Source of the DNA: Jeotgalibacillus sp. R-1-5s-1 | Lineage (GTDB): Bacteria; Bacillota; Bacilli; Bacillales; Jeotgalibacillaceae | Direction: 5' to 3' | Length of the DNA stretch: 64,000 nt | Assembly (NCBI RefSeq): GCF_004405105.1 | Contig: NZ_SORW01000053.1 | Coordinates: forward strand, 297,104-361,103 | Shown here: positions 47,015 to 56,370 of the stretch, one piece after another | Layout of the letters: each line of letters starts with the position of its first letter | Position numbering within the stretch: position 1 is the stretch's first letter | Translations under genes and position numbers: made by a program | Notes under the pieces: model-generated | What the model saw: only the letters and a program-made list of their open reading frames with translations | Told to the model about the DNA's origin: nothing | Database searches by the model: none

Positions 47015-47665
47015 TTAACGGACAGTCTGTTTCTTAACCAGACTGCATAATAGGCTCAGCGCCTCTTCAGGCGTGCCTGACATTAGATAATTTTGTAAGT
47101 GTTGAAGATCTTCGGCTGTAAGCTTTTCAGAATCGTACTGAAGCTGGTAAAAGTCATTAAGCACCAGCCAGATTTTAAATGCCAGCTGATTGCCTGCACC
47201 ATTCACCAGCTCTGCTTTAAGCTGGGAAGCATGCTGAATGGATCCCTGATCGAACTTTCTAAATATCTGTTCGAACAAATGATTTTTTTTCTCATCAGAG
47301 AGCTGAAAAAGCTGATAGAGACTTTGTTCTTCAATCCAGCGTTTAACCTCAGCAACATCTTCTTCAGCACGACCGCTCTGTAGAATAAACATGCCGAGCA
47401 GATCCACAAGATGGTGGTCACGGAAATCCCGAAGGAACGTCCCTTCTCCATGCCGGGTCTCGATCAGGCCAAGCAGTTCAAGTGCACGTAAAGCCTCCCT
47501 GACTGATGACCTTCCCACATTAAGCCGGTCAGATAATTCACGTTCTGACGGCAGACGATCCCCAGCCGTTAAACGGTCCTGCTGAATGATACTCTTAAGC
47601 TGATGAACAACAGAGATAAATACTTTTTTCTGCGGTTTTGACTGATTCAAACTATTCTCACTCAC
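47015..47665 (-). CDS. GntR-family (FadR subfamily) transcriptional regulator
   Basis: About 216 residues from GTG 47663-47665; TTG 47672-47674 is an alternative and neither has a strong ribosome binding site. The winged helix is TAGDRLPSERELSDRLNVGRSSVREALRALELLGLIETRHGEGTFL. It is followed by an all-helical FadR-type ligand domain (about 90-216), shorter than FCD domains with full metal sites and lacking the usual three His. The likely operator is the palindrome at 49028 in front of ytsJ, giving autoregulation of the malic enzyme-acc operon. The effector is unknown; an acyl-CoA or organic acid would fit. It is not present at this place in B. subtilis. Confidence 0.82.
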   Translation of the reverse strand: MSENSLNQSKPQKKVFISVVHQLKSIIQQDRLTAGDRLPSERELSDRLNVGRSSVREALRALELLGLIETRHGEGTFLRDFRDHHLVDLLGMFILQSGRAEEDVAEVKRWIEEQSLYQLFQLSDEKKNHLFEQIFRKFDQGSIQHASQLKAELVNGAGNQLAFKIWLVLNDFYQLQYDSEKLTAEDLQHLQNYLMSGTPEEALSLLCSLVKKQTVR

Positions 47666-48896
47666 TCTTTCCAATTAACGAAAGCCGCGCCGTCTTTTCC
47701 CGAATTTCTTCAGGATCAACCTTTATACGCGCTACACCCGTTTCCATCGCTGCTCTGGCTACACTTGCCGCAACGGCAGGTGCCACACGCGGATCAAACG
47801 GTGCAGGAATTACGTAATCCTCATTCAGCTGATCCTCTGAAATGAGGGAAGCAATCGCTTCAACGGCTGCAATTTTCATTTTTTCATTAATATGTGTAGC
47901 ACGAACATCTAATGCCCCACGGAAAATTCCCGGGAATGCAAGTACATTGTTAACCTGGTTTGGAAAATCAGAGCGGCCGGTACCAACTACCCGTGCGCCT
48001 GCAGATTTAGCCAATGCCGGCATGATTTCAGGAACCGGATTTGCCATTGCAAACAAAATGGCATCATCATTCATTTCTGACACCATTTCCTCAGTCAGAG
48101 CTCCCGCAACAGATACACCAATGAATACATCAGCGCCTTTGATTACATCACCAAGGGAACCATCAAGCTTCTCACGGTTTGTAATTTTAGCGACGTTATG
48201 CTTAACTTCGTTCATTCCATAAGGACGACCTTCATAGATAGCACCTTTTGAATCGCACATAATAATGTCACGGACACCATAGCTGTACAAAAGTTTAATA
48301 ATCGCAATCCCGGCTGCGCCGGCACCGTTCATGACAACTTTAATTGACGAAAATTCTCTTCCCGTAATTTTCAGCGCATTCACAAGTCCTGCAACGGTAA
48401 CGATCGCTGTGCCGTGCTGATCATCATGGAAAATCGGGATATTCGTTTCTTTTTTCAGACGCTCCTCAATCTCAAAGCAGCGTGGAGCAGCTATATCTTC
48501 AAGGTTCACTCCCCCGAAAGTTGGCTCCATCAGTTTAACGGTTTCAACGATTTTATCAATCTCTGTTGTATTCAGACAGATCGGGAATGCGTCGACTCCT
48601 GCAAAACTTTTAAATAAAACCGCTTTCCCTTCCATTACCGGCAAAGAGGCTTCAGGACCAATGTTCCCAAGACCAAGTACAGCAGTGCCGTCAGAAACAA
48701 CCGCCACCATATTGCCTTTCATCGTATAATCGTAGACGGTTTCCGGTTTGTCGTAAATTTCCTTGCAGGGCTCAGCTACTCCCGGGGAATACGCAAGACT
48801 TAGTTCTTCTGCATTCCGAACGAGTACTTTTGATTTAGATTCTAGTTTTCCCTGATTAATTCTGTGCATATGCAGTGCTTCATCTCTTAAAGACAA
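47658..48896 (-). CDS. ytsJ: NAD(P)-dependent malic enzyme YtsJ
   Basis: 412 residues, the short bacterial type. Key parts are the catalytic Tyr and Lys region (ELSLAYSPGVAEPCKEI, GKAVLFKSFAGVDAFPI), metal ligands in LEDIAAPRCFEIE and FHDDQHGTAIV, and the Rossmann motif VMNGAGAAGIAII. It decarboxylates malate to pyruvate; the B. subtilis orthologue prefers NADP. First in an operon with the GntR regulator and accDA, which would link malate-derived NADPH and pyruvate to malonyl-CoA supply. Confidence 0.95.
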   Translation of the reverse strand: MSLRDEALHMHRINQGKLESKSKVLVRNAEELSLAYSPGVAEPCKEIYDKPETVYDYTMKGNMVAVVSDGTAVLGLGNIGPEASLPVMEGKAVLFKSFAGVDAFPICLNTTEIDKIVETVKLMEPTFGGVNLEDIAAPRCFEIEERLKKETNIPIFHDDQHGTAIVTVAGLVNALKITGREFSSIKVVMNGAGAAGIAIIKLLYSYGVRDIIMCDSKGAIYEGRPYGMNEVKHNVAKITNREKLDGSLGDVIKGADVFIGVSVAGALTEEMVSEMNDDAILFAMANPVPEIMPALAKSAGARVVGTGRSDFPNQVNNVLAFPGIFRGALDVRATHINEKMKIAAVEAIASLISEDQLNEDYVIPAPFDPRVAPAVAASVARAAMETGVARIKVDPEEIREKTARLSLIGKSE

Positions 48897-49027
48897 CGGT
48901 TTTCACTCCTAAATTTTGCTGTGCTAAATGGAATTGTGCTGAATGTATAAAGGAAACGGATCAGCAGCAATGGCTTTAACAAAGATTAATATTCATAACT
49001 CCAAAAAGTTAACCTGTATTTTACAAT

Positions 49028-49064
49028 TGGTCTGACCACATAAAACTCTTTCTAACTATATCAA
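49028..49064 (-). promoter_or_regulatory. ytsJ promoter with GntR/FadR-type operator
   Basis: TTGATA (49059-49064), a 16-bp spacer and TATGTG (49037-49042). The perfect palindrome TGGTCTGACCA (49028-49038) overlaps the -10 edge and start point. TGGTNNNACCA is the usual shape of FadR/PdhR-type GntR operators, and such a regulator is encoded two genes into the operon. Confidence 0.6.
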
Positions 49065-49085
49065 ATATAGAGAATGTATTGCAAT

Positions 49086-52000
49086 TCATTGGATAACAAC
49101 ATGACGGCTGCCGAGTAACTTTTTAAATTCCGCGATACTGTCAGCGTCAGCACTGATTCCGTTATGGCCCTGGAGAATCGTTTTCTCACCCGTTTCTTCA
49201 ATAAATATAACAGCCTTCTGATTACCCCTGTACCTTTTGCTGAGCGCCAGTATTTCAAGCTTAATCTGTTCGCGGTCAGCACCTGCAGGAATACGCAGAT
49301 AAACGGTTTTCTGTTCTGCGATCTCCCTGAACTGCTCAGCGGGAAGTGCCTGCTGTAAGATCAGCTGCAGCTTTCCATCACGGTCTTCAATCTTTGCTTT
49401 TACAACGAGCAGCTGCCCTTTTTGTAAGACAGCAGAATATTTTCTGAAGGCTTCGGGAAATGCAACAGCATCAACGTCACCTGTCTCATCTCCCAGTAAA
49501 GCAAAACACATATTTTCTCCCTTTTTCGTACGAATCACCCTGACGGAAGAGACAAGCACTCCAACCGTCACAGTCTTCTGCCCTGCTTTTAATTCAGAAA
49601 TGGAAACTGTACTCATCTTCTTCAGACTGTCCTGATAAGCGGATAACGGATGTGCAGATAAATAAATGCCCAGGACCTCTTTTTCAAAAGTGAGCTTCTC
49701 AATCGCAGGCATAGGTGAAGCCTGAATATGCTTCGGACGGATGTCAAGATCTTCAAACAGACTGTCTCCATCTGAGCGCACAAGGGACGCGTGCTCAATC
49801 GCCACATCGATGGTGGCAAGTAAAACGGAGCGATCTTTTCCGAATTCATCCAACGCACCGGACAGCACGAGTGATTCAAGAAACTTTCTATTTAAATATT
49901 TGGCTGGCATTCTTGCACAGAAATCAAAAAGATCAATAAATCGTTTTTCCTTCCGTACTTCAATGATTTCTGCAGCAGCAGCGGAACTGATTCCCTTGAT
50001 GGCGCTCAGACTGAATAAAATACTGTTTCCCGAACATTTAAAATATCGCATGCTGTGATTGATAGACGGTGGTTGTATGAGAATATTTAACCGTTTGGAC
50101 TCACGGATATAAATTGCAAGTTTATCTTCATTCCCTGTAGACGTCGTCATCAGGGCAGCCATAAATTCGGCCGGATAATTGGCTTTCAGGTAGGCAAGCT
50201 GATAGGCAATAATACTGTATGCCACAGCATGACTCCGGTTGAATCCGTAGTCAGCAAAACGGACTATTAAATCGTACAGCTCATTTGCTGTTTTTGCTGT
50301 ATAGCCTTTTTTAACAGAGCCTTCCACAAAACGGCTCCGTTCACGATCAAGATCTTCTTTTTTCTTTTTGCTGACCGCCCTTCTGAGCATATCTGCCTGA
50401 CCGAGTGAAAAACCTGCAAAAACGGCTGCAATCCTCATAATCTGCTCCTGATACACAATAATACCGAACGTAGGTTTTAAGATTGGCACCAGGTCTTCGT
50501 GGAGATAAACCGTCTCTTCCTGCTTATACTTTCTGCGGATATACTGAGGGATAAATTCCATCGGTCCGGGACGGTTTAAGGCATTTACGGCCACTAGATC
50601 CTCAAATTCCGTCGGCTTTAAAGCAGTCAAAACCTTCTGCATCGCCTCTGTTTCAAATTGAAAAACGCCGCTGGTCCACCCTTTTCCCAAAAGCTCGAAG
50701 GTTTTACTGTCATCAAATGGAACTCGATCAAGTGTAAAGCCGGGGTTAGCTTTCTTAATGGATTGAATAACCCGCTCAAGTATCGTCAGGTTTCTCAGTC
50801 CAAGAAAGTCCATTTTCAAAAGGCCGATTTCCTCTAATATTCCCATCGGCCACTGAGTGAGATGAGCGTAATCGGTTCCCTTTTGAAGCGGCACGATTTC
50901 AGCAAGTGGCAGCCCGCTGATGATGACACCTGCCGCATGCGTGGACGTATGCCGGGGAAGACCCTCAAGATTTTTGGCGGTTTCAAACCATTTCATGTAA
51001 CGTGCTGACTGATTCACAAATCTTCTGAGCGGCTCCGATTCAGCAAAAGCCTGATCGAGTTTAATACCCGGTTTTGACGGAATGGATCTTGAGATTACTT
51101 CCATCTCACCTGTAGACATTCCGAATACCCTTGCTGTATCACGTGCTGCGGCTTTTGCTGAAAGAGTGCCAAACGTCACAATCTGCGCGACATGTCTGAT
51201 CCCGTATTTCTCTGCGGTATACTGAATCACTTCATCCCTCCTGTGGTCAGGAAAGTCAATATCAATATCCGGGAGAGTAATCCGTTCAGGATTTAAAAAC
51301 CGTTCAAACAACAGCCCATGCTCAATCGGATCTACATGGGTGATGTACAGTGCATAAGCGACAAGTGAGCCCGCAGCCGAGCCCCGCCCTGGTCCGGTCA
51401 GGATCTGATTGTCTCTTGCAAACTTCATAAAATCCCAGACAATCAGGAAATAATCATTAAACCCCATCCGTTCAATTGTCTGCAGTTCGTATTCAAGCCT
51501 TTTACGGTAAACGTCAGAAAAACCGGGCACTCGTTTCCCGAGGCCGGTTTTACATAAATGCGACAGCACCTCACCGGATGACACATCATCAGGTAACGGA
51601 TAGACAGGTAAATGAGAACCTTCCAGATCAATTTCAAAGTGGCACCGCGCTGCAATGTTCAGTGTCTGCTCCAGCGCTTCAGGATAATCTCCAAGCTCGC
51701 TGACTGCCTGCTCTGCTGACCGGAACGAATAATCCGACTGGATCGAAACATCATCGAGCAGTAAGCCGTCCCGAAGAGCGAACAACGCTTCAAGGGAGGT
51801 CTTCTCTTCATTTGACAGGCTCCGCGCTTCTGCTGCAGCAGCTAAGGGGATATTCGTCTTTTCCGAAAGATCTGCCATTTTTATTTTCGATTCAGCTGAT
51901 GCCTGTGCCTGCAGACTGAGATAAAAATGTTGTTCGCCAAATAGTTCACTGTAAAAGACCGATCGTTCCATCGCTTTTTCCAGGTTTCCGGTTTCAAGAT

Positions 52001-52397
52001 AATGTTCTATTTCCCCTTCTGTTCCAGGTGTAAGTGCAATCAGTCCTGAGCGATAGGACTTCAGCCATTTAATTGGGAGACCCTGATCGGATGCCGTCTG
52101 TATGGCACTGGAAATCTTAATTAAATTGCGGAAGCCCTCCTGATTTTCAGCAAGCAAAACGAGTGGAAATGTCTGGCCATCCTCTGTCTGTATGTCTGCT
52201 GTTAATCCGGCAATCGGTTTAATGCCTTCTTTTTTGCACGCTTTATAGAAAGGAACCATGCCATACATTGCATTATGATCCGTCAGCGCGACAGCAGACA
52301 TCCGCTGTTCCTTTACCCGCCTGATCAGCTCCGGAATGGTAATGGTGCTGCTGAGGAGGCTGTATGAACTTAAAACCTGTAAATGAACAAATGACAT
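49086..52397 (-). CDS. dnaE: DNA polymerase III subunit alpha DnaE
   Basis: 1103 residues. The N-terminal PHP domain (SFVHLQVLSSYSLLSSTITIPEL, ALTDHNAMYGMVPFYK) is followed by the family C polymerase core with catalytic acids in PDIDIDFPDHRRDEVI and GRGSAAGSLVAYAL, then the tandem helix-hairpin-helix and OB domain (TVGVLVSSVRVIRTKKGENM). In Bacillales DnaE extends RNA primers on both strands before PolC takes over. Its PHP domain looks degenerate at several metal positions. It lies directly behind nrnA; B. subtilis ytrH-ytrI are missing between them. Confidence 0.96.
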   Translation of the reverse strand: MSFVHLQVLSSYSLLSSTITIPELIRRVKEQRMSAVALTDHNAMYGMVPFYKACKKEGIKPIAGLTADIQTEDGQTFPLVLLAENQEGFRNLIKISSAIQTASDQGLPIKWLKSYRSGLIALTPGTEGEIEHYLETGNLEKAMERSVFYSELFGEQHFYLSLQAQASAESKIKMADLSEKTNIPLAAAAEARSLSNEEKTSLEALFALRDGLLLDDVSIQSDYSFRSAEQAVSELGDYPEALEQTLNIAARCHFEIDLEGSHLPVYPLPDDVSSGEVLSHLCKTGLGKRVPGFSDVYRKRLEYELQTIERMGFNDYFLIVWDFMKFARDNQILTGPGRGSAAGSLVAYALYITHVDPIEHGLLFERFLNPERITLPDIDIDFPDHRRDEVIQYTAEKYGIRHVAQIVTFGTLSAKAAARDTARVFGMSTGEMEVISRSIPSKPGIKLDQAFAESEPLRRFVNQSARYMKWFETAKNLEGLPRHTSTHAAGVIISGLPLAEIVPLQKGTDYAHLTQWPMGILEEIGLLKMDFLGLRNLTILERVIQSIKKANPGFTLDRVPFDDSKTFELLGKGWTSGVFQFETEAMQKVLTALKPTEFEDLVAVNALNRPGPMEFIPQYIRRKYKQEETVYLHEDLVPILKPTFGIIVYQEQIMRIAAVFAGFSLGQADMLRRAVSKKKKEDLDRERSRFVEGSVKKGYTAKTANELYDLIVRFADYGFNRSHAVAYSIIAYQLAYLKANYPAEFMAALMTTSTGNEDKLAIYIRESKRLNILIQPPSINHSMRYFKCSGNSILFSLSAIKGISSAAAAEIIEVRKEKRFIDLFDFCARMPAKYLNRKFLESLVLSGALDEFGKDRSVLLATIDVAIEHASLVRSDGDSLFEDLDIRPKHIQASPMPAIEKLTFEKEVLGIYLSAHPLSAYQDSLKKMSTVSISELKAGQKTVTVGVLVSSVRVIRTKKGENMCFALLGDETGDVDAVAFPEAFRKYSAVLQKGQLLVVKAKIEDRDGKLQLILQQALPAEQFREIAEQKTVYLRIPAGADREQIKLEILALSKRYRGNQKAVIFIEETGEKTILQGHNGISADADSIAEFKKLLGSRHVVIQ

Positions 52398-52413
52398 CGT
52401 TCCTCACCTCTTT

Positions 52414-53346
52414 TTAGTTACGGCAAAGTGTTTCCAGCTTTTCGATAATGATATCAGCATCAGACCATTCCTGAATGGAAGCACCTGCTGCGAGCGGATG
52501 ACCACCGCCGTTATATTCCTTCGCCAGTTCATTGACGACAGGTTTTTTCGAGCGAAGGCGTACGCGAATTTCCTTATCCTCTTCGATAAAAAACACCCAT
52601 GCTTTAATACCTTTTACACTGCCTAATGTACTGACAAGTAATGATGCCTCGGAAGGGAGTGCACCAAATTCCGAGAGCTTCTCCTTTGTTAACTTTAAAT
52701 AGGCTGCACCGTTTTCGGACATCTCAAAGTTTTGAAGGACATATCCCTGAAGCTTCAAAACATGCGCATCCATTTCATATAAATCGTTATAAAGGGCTGT
52801 ACGGTCAAAGTTATACTTAATTAATTCCCCTGCATAATCAAACGTTTTCTGTGTCGCACTCGGGAAAAGAAAACGCCCTGTATCTCCTACGATGCCTCCA
52901 TAAATGAGCCTGGCTGCTTCATCACTCATTTTCAGTTCACCATCAGCTGATAAATATAATTCATAAATCATCTCACTAGCTGAACTTGCAGAAGTATCGA
53001 CCCAAAGGAGATCACCGTATGGATCCTCATTAGGATGGTGATCAATTTTAATTACTTTGGCACCTTTCAGATAACGCTGATCGTCAATTCTCTCCGTATT
53101 GGCCGTGTCACAGACAATGATGAGCGCACCTTCAAATGTTTCATCCTTAATCTCATCAAGCTCTGCCAGAAAATTCAGTGTTGGCTCCGGTTGTCCTGCA
53201 AGATACACTTTTTTTTCCGGAAATGTTTCACGGATAATGGCTCCGAGGCCTGCCTGTGATCCATATGCATCCGGGTCTGGACGGACGTGACGATGTAAAA
53301 TAATTGTTTCATATTGTTTAATCAAATTAATAATTTCCTGTTTCAT
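52414..53346 (-). CDS. nrnA: Bifunctional oligoribonuclease / pAp phosphatase NrnA
   Basis: 310 residues of the DHH/DHHA1 family. The metal sites are RHVRPDPDAYGSQ, DTANTERID and IDHHPNEDPYGDLLWVDTSASS; the C-terminal DHHA1 domain has YNGGGHPLAAGASI. It degrades nano-RNA and 3'-phosphoadenosine 5'-phosphate. It is divergent from ytpI and 16 bp from dnaE, likely co-transcribed with it. Confidence 0.95.
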   Translation of the reverse strand: MKQEIINLIKQYETIILHRHVRPDPDAYGSQAGLGAIIRETFPEKKVYLAGQPEPTLNFLAELDEIKDETFEGALIIVCDTANTERIDDQRYLKGAKVIKIDHHPNEDPYGDLLWVDTSASSASEMIYELYLSADGELKMSDEAARLIYGGIVGDTGRFLFPSATQKTFDYAGELIKYNFDRTALYNDLYEMDAHVLKLQGYVLQNFEMSENGAAYLKLTKEKLSEFGALPSEASLLVSTLGSVKGIKAWVFFIEEDKEIRVRLRSKKPVVNELAKEYNGGGHPLAAGASIQEWSDADIIIEKLETLCRN

Positions 53347-53430
53347 TTATATGCTCCTTTACATCCAACAGTGGAATTTATTGTTCACTCCCGCTACAAT
53401 AAAAGGTAGTTTATTGATGGAGGAATTTGA

Positions 53431-53763
53431 ATGCCTATTTTTGTTTTCCTGATTATTATGTCAGCTGTTGCCTATCTTTATTTTAAAACCAAACAGATCC
53501 GCACTCCGCGCCCTGTTGAAAAAATGTGGCATAAAAGCCGGGCCGGTATGGCTCTGGGAGTTGGAATGGGATTAGTCGGATTAAATACATTGTTTCTTTT
53601 TAATTTCGAACTGGCTTCTGACCTGATCTTCACTTACATTATTGCATTGCTATTCATGGTGATCGGTTTTACGAGTGCCGTTGCCCGCTTTAAAGCTTAC
53701 AAACATTATACGCCTCTGTTAGCCCAGGAAGAAAAAGATTGGGCTGAATTTGAGAAAAAGTAA
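53431..53763 (+). CDS. ytpI: YtpI-like membrane protein
   Basis: 110 residues with three hydrophobic helices: one at the N-terminus (PIFVFLIIMSAVAYLYF) and two centred at about 48 and 73. The loop KMWHKSRAGMALGVGMGLVG and a soluble acidic C-terminus (LAQEEKDWAEFEKK) match the YtpI family. The ATG at 53431 follows ATGGAGGAATTTGA. The function is unknown. It faces nrnA and converges on ytoI, as in B. subtilis. Confidence 0.82.
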   Translation: MPIFVFLIIMSAVAYLYFKTKQIRTPRPVEKMWHKSRAGMALGVGMGLVGLNTLFLFNFELASDLIFTYIIALLFMVIGFTSAVARFKAYKHYTPLLAQEEKDWAEFEKK

Positions 53764-53791
53764 AACCGGCTGACCGCCGGTTTTTTACTTT
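53763..53791. terminator. Bidirectional terminator between ytpI and ytoI
   Basis: AAAACCGGC-TGAC-CGCCGGTTTTTT: a 7-bp GC stem with flanking tracts on both sides; the ytoI stop codon lies in its right edge. Confidence 0.85.
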
Positions 53792-55095
53792 TCAAGAAGC
53801 TGACACATCATCATCGCTTTTCCTACAAGATTCCCTTCACTGAATACTTCCACGTCCACCTTCCCGAACTTGCGGCCGACATCAAGCAGCCTTGGCACAA
53901 TTTCAATCATGCTCTCCATTTGGACCGGTTTGATGAAGTATATGGTCATATTTTCAACAACGAGATCACTGCGCTTATATTCTTTTAAAAGCTGGTTGGC
54001 TGATTCAGTCACAAGTGTTGTAAATACACCGTACGAAATCGCCCCTAAATGATTCGTCATCTGTGGCGTAACCTGGAAGGTTTGACGCTTTTGCTCATTT
54101 TTTTCAATTTTGACTTCCTTTAAAATTAAATCGTCAATCGTTTCACCAATTTGAGGCTGACGCTGAATCATCTGCATCGCCTTCAGTACATCCTGACGGC
54201 TGATGACACCCTGAAGCTGATTTGTCTCATTCACAACCGGGAGCAATTCAATCCCTTCCCAGATCATAACGTGAGCAGCTGAAGCCACGCTTGTCTTCAT
54301 GCTGACAGTAAGTGGATGCCGGGTCATTACTTTATCAATGAATTCGTCTTTTTTACGACCCAGTATATCTTTCGATGTTACCATGCCAAGTACCTTCATT
54401 GAATTTGGATCAACAACAGGGAATCGGCTGTGCTTCGTTTCAGTGTTCAGTTCCCCCCACTGCTTCACTGTTGATTTAGATGTGAGGTAGTAGGACTTTT
54501 CAACAGGAATTAAAATATCGCCGACAAGGACAATTTCTTTTTTGATCAGCTGATCATAAATCGCCCGGTTGATCATCGCCGCCACGGTAAACGTATCATA
54601 GCTCGTTGAAATAACCGGAAGCTCAAGCTCATCTGCAAGCTTCTTGATCGATTCCTCTGCATCAAAACCTCCGGTAATCAAAACAGCTGCACCTGCATTC
54701 AGCGCATACTCATGTGCTTTTGTACGGTTTCCGACAATCAGCAGGTTTCCGGCTTCCGTATAACGCATCATCGCTTCAAGCTTCATAGCGCCAATTACAA
54801 ATTTATTTAATGTTTTATGTAGTCCGGTTCTTCCACCCACAACATGCCCATCTACAATATTAACGACTTCGGCATAGGTGAGACGTTCAATATTTTCGCG
54901 TTCCTTTTTTTCAATCCGGATCGTTCCCACACGCTCAATCGTGCTGACCAGCCCTTTGTTTTCCGCCTCTTTAATGGCACGGTAAGCCGTCCCTTCACTG
55001 ACGGTCATATCTTTCGCGATCTGCCGGACGGATATTTTATTTCCAACCGGAAGCGAATGAATATGAAGCAGGATTTGTTCATGTTTAGTTGCCAC
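53785..55095 (-). CDS. ytoI: CBS-HotDog regulatory protein YtoI
   Basis: 436 residues from GTG 55093-55095 (VATKHEQILLHIHSLPVG), 8 nt after GAGGA; the ATG ten codons upstream lacks a good site. The domains in order are a GntR/DeoR-like helix-turn-helix (about 15-60, ISVRQIAKDMTVSEGTAYRAIKEAE), a DRTGG domain (about 75-180), two CBS domains (about 195-310) and a C-terminal hotdog thioesterase-like domain (about 330-436). CBS pairs bind adenosyl nucleotides such as ATP or c-di-AMP. The target genes and ligand are unknown. Confidence 0.9.
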   Translation of the reverse strand: MATKHEQILLHIHSLPVGNKISVRQIAKDMTVSEGTAYRAIKEAENKGLVSTIERVGTIRIEKKERENIERLTYAEVVNIVDGHVVGGRTGLHKTLNKFVIGAMKLEAMMRYTEAGNLLIVGNRTKAHEYALNAGAAVLITGGFDAEESIKKLADELELPVISTSYDTFTVAAMINRAIYDQLIKKEIVLVGDILIPVEKSYYLTSKSTVKQWGELNTETKHSRFPVVDPNSMKVLGMVTSKDILGRKKDEFIDKVMTRHPLTVSMKTSVASAAHVMIWEGIELLPVVNETNQLQGVISRQDVLKAMQMIQRQPQIGETIDDLILKEVKIEKNEQKRQTFQVTPQMTNHLGAISYGVFTTLVTESANQLLKEYKRSDLVVENMTIYFIKPVQMESMIEIVPRLLDVGRKFGKVDVEVFSEGNLVGKAMMMCQLLEK

Positions 55096-55186
55096 GGGCT
55101 TCGTCCTCTCTTTCCATACGGTCATTTGTTCGTCTTTTTATTATAACCGTTTATCGGAAGAAGGTTCAATGTGAATGTTGAGAACC

Positions 55187-55301
55187 GGTTCGGATTCCCC
55201 CTTCGCTTTCCACGGCCGCGCGGTGAGCCAGCTATTGCTCCGCAATACGCTGTCTCACCTGTCGCTTCTCTGCCGTAGGAGTCTTCGGGGGAATCCGACC
55301 C
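55187..55301 (-). repeat. Palindromic intergenic element, family A copy 3
   Basis: Inverted relative to copy 2. The arms GGTTCGGATTCCCCC (55187-55201) and GGGGGAATCCGACCC (55287-55301) pair at 14 of 15. The inner hairpin has TATTGC pairing with GCAATA where copy 2 has TAGTGC with GCACTA. The flanking 55302-55505 is AT-rich without gene signals. Confidence 0.88.
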
Positions 55302-55508
55302 TATAATATTTATAACATTTAATCTACTTTTCAAAGTTACGTGCAATCATTAACCCTTCCAAGTTATATGGGGAAATCTATTTTAAATCCTATAAACATA
55401 GATATTCGAATATAATGCCATTAAAATTAATTGATTTCAAAATTAACAACATAAATCCCAACTTACTCTTTAGTCTCTATTAAGCCAGTCTTTATATCAA
55501 AGAACATT

Positions 55509-55541
55509 TAAAAAGACCCCCAGTGAATGGAAGTCTTTTGG
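55509..55541 (-). terminator. Terminator of ytkL
   Basis: AAAAGACTTCC-ATTCACT-GGGGGTCTTTTTAAA on the minus strand, just past the ytkL stop. Confidence 0.75.
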
Positions 55542-55550
55542 TTGTAATTT

Positions 55551-56231
55551 TTATAGTTCGATTGAGTCTCCGGCATGCATGACTTTGCCTTGTCCTTCTT
55601 TGAGGGATGCGGCAAATTTGTCCGGGTCCTGTTTAATTGGCGGGAATGTGTTGAAGTGGATCGGGACGACTGTTTTAGCCTGAAGCAATTCTGCTGCGTA
55701 GGCTGCATCCTCAGGTCCCATTGTAAAATTATCGCCGATCGGCAGGAATGCCAGGTCAATCGGATGACGGTCACCGATCAGTTTCATATCACTGAATAAA
55801 GCTGTGTCACCGGCATGGTAAACCGTTTTACCTTCTGCCATTACGAGAACGCCTGCAGGCATACCTGTGTAAACGACATTACCATTTTCCTCTGTAAAGG
55901 ACGAACCATGGAAAGCCTGAGTAAACTTTACCTTACCAAATTCGAACTGATAAGCACCGCCAATATGCATCGGGTGTGCTTTAACACCTTGTGATTCCAT
56001 ATAGTTTGCCAGTTCGAAGGGTGCGATAACAAGGGAATCGTTTCTTTTCGCGATTTCAACTGTATCCCCTACGTGGTCGTTATGCCCATGGGTCAGAATA
56101 ATGAAATCCGGCGTTTCATCTGATGCTGTGAGATCCGTCAATTCATTCCCACTGATAAATGGATCAATTAAAATCTTTTTTCCGTTCGTTTCGATCTTTA
56201 CAACTGAATGTCCATGATAGGATATGTGCAC
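55551..56231 (-). CDS. ytkL: UPF0173 metal-dependent hydrolase YtkL
   Basis: 226 residues from GTG 56229-56231 ([26 protein letters not shown]), preceded by GGGAGG; a longer frame to 56270 lacks a ribosome binding site. Metallo-beta-lactamase fold with TYHG-like YHGHS, the metal motif [16 protein letters not shown] and [11 protein letters not shown]. Family members are hydrolases of unknown substrate (UlaG-like/UPF0173). It is divergent from the M24 peptidase gene. Confidence 0.92.
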   Translation of the reverse strand: MHISYHGHSVVKIETNGKKILIDPFISGNELTDLTASDETPDFIILTHGHNDHVGDTVEIAKRNDSLVIAPFELANYMESQGVKAHPMHIGGAYQFEFGKVKFTQAFHGSSFTEENGNVVYTGMPAGVLVMAEGKTVYHAGDTALFSDMKLIGDRHPIDLAFLPIGDNFTMGPEDAAYAAELLQAKTVVPIHFNTFPPIKQDPDKFAASLKEGQGKVMHAGDSIEL

Positions 56232-56370
56232 GTCTGATTCCTCCCGGATAAGTATTTTACACCATTTCATGATACCCTATTCTGTTTTCCGAGAAACGTC
56301 TGAATGCGTTTACTTCTTTTTGGAATCGTGCTAATTTGATAAATAGATAAACAGAAAGGATCGTGCAGCT

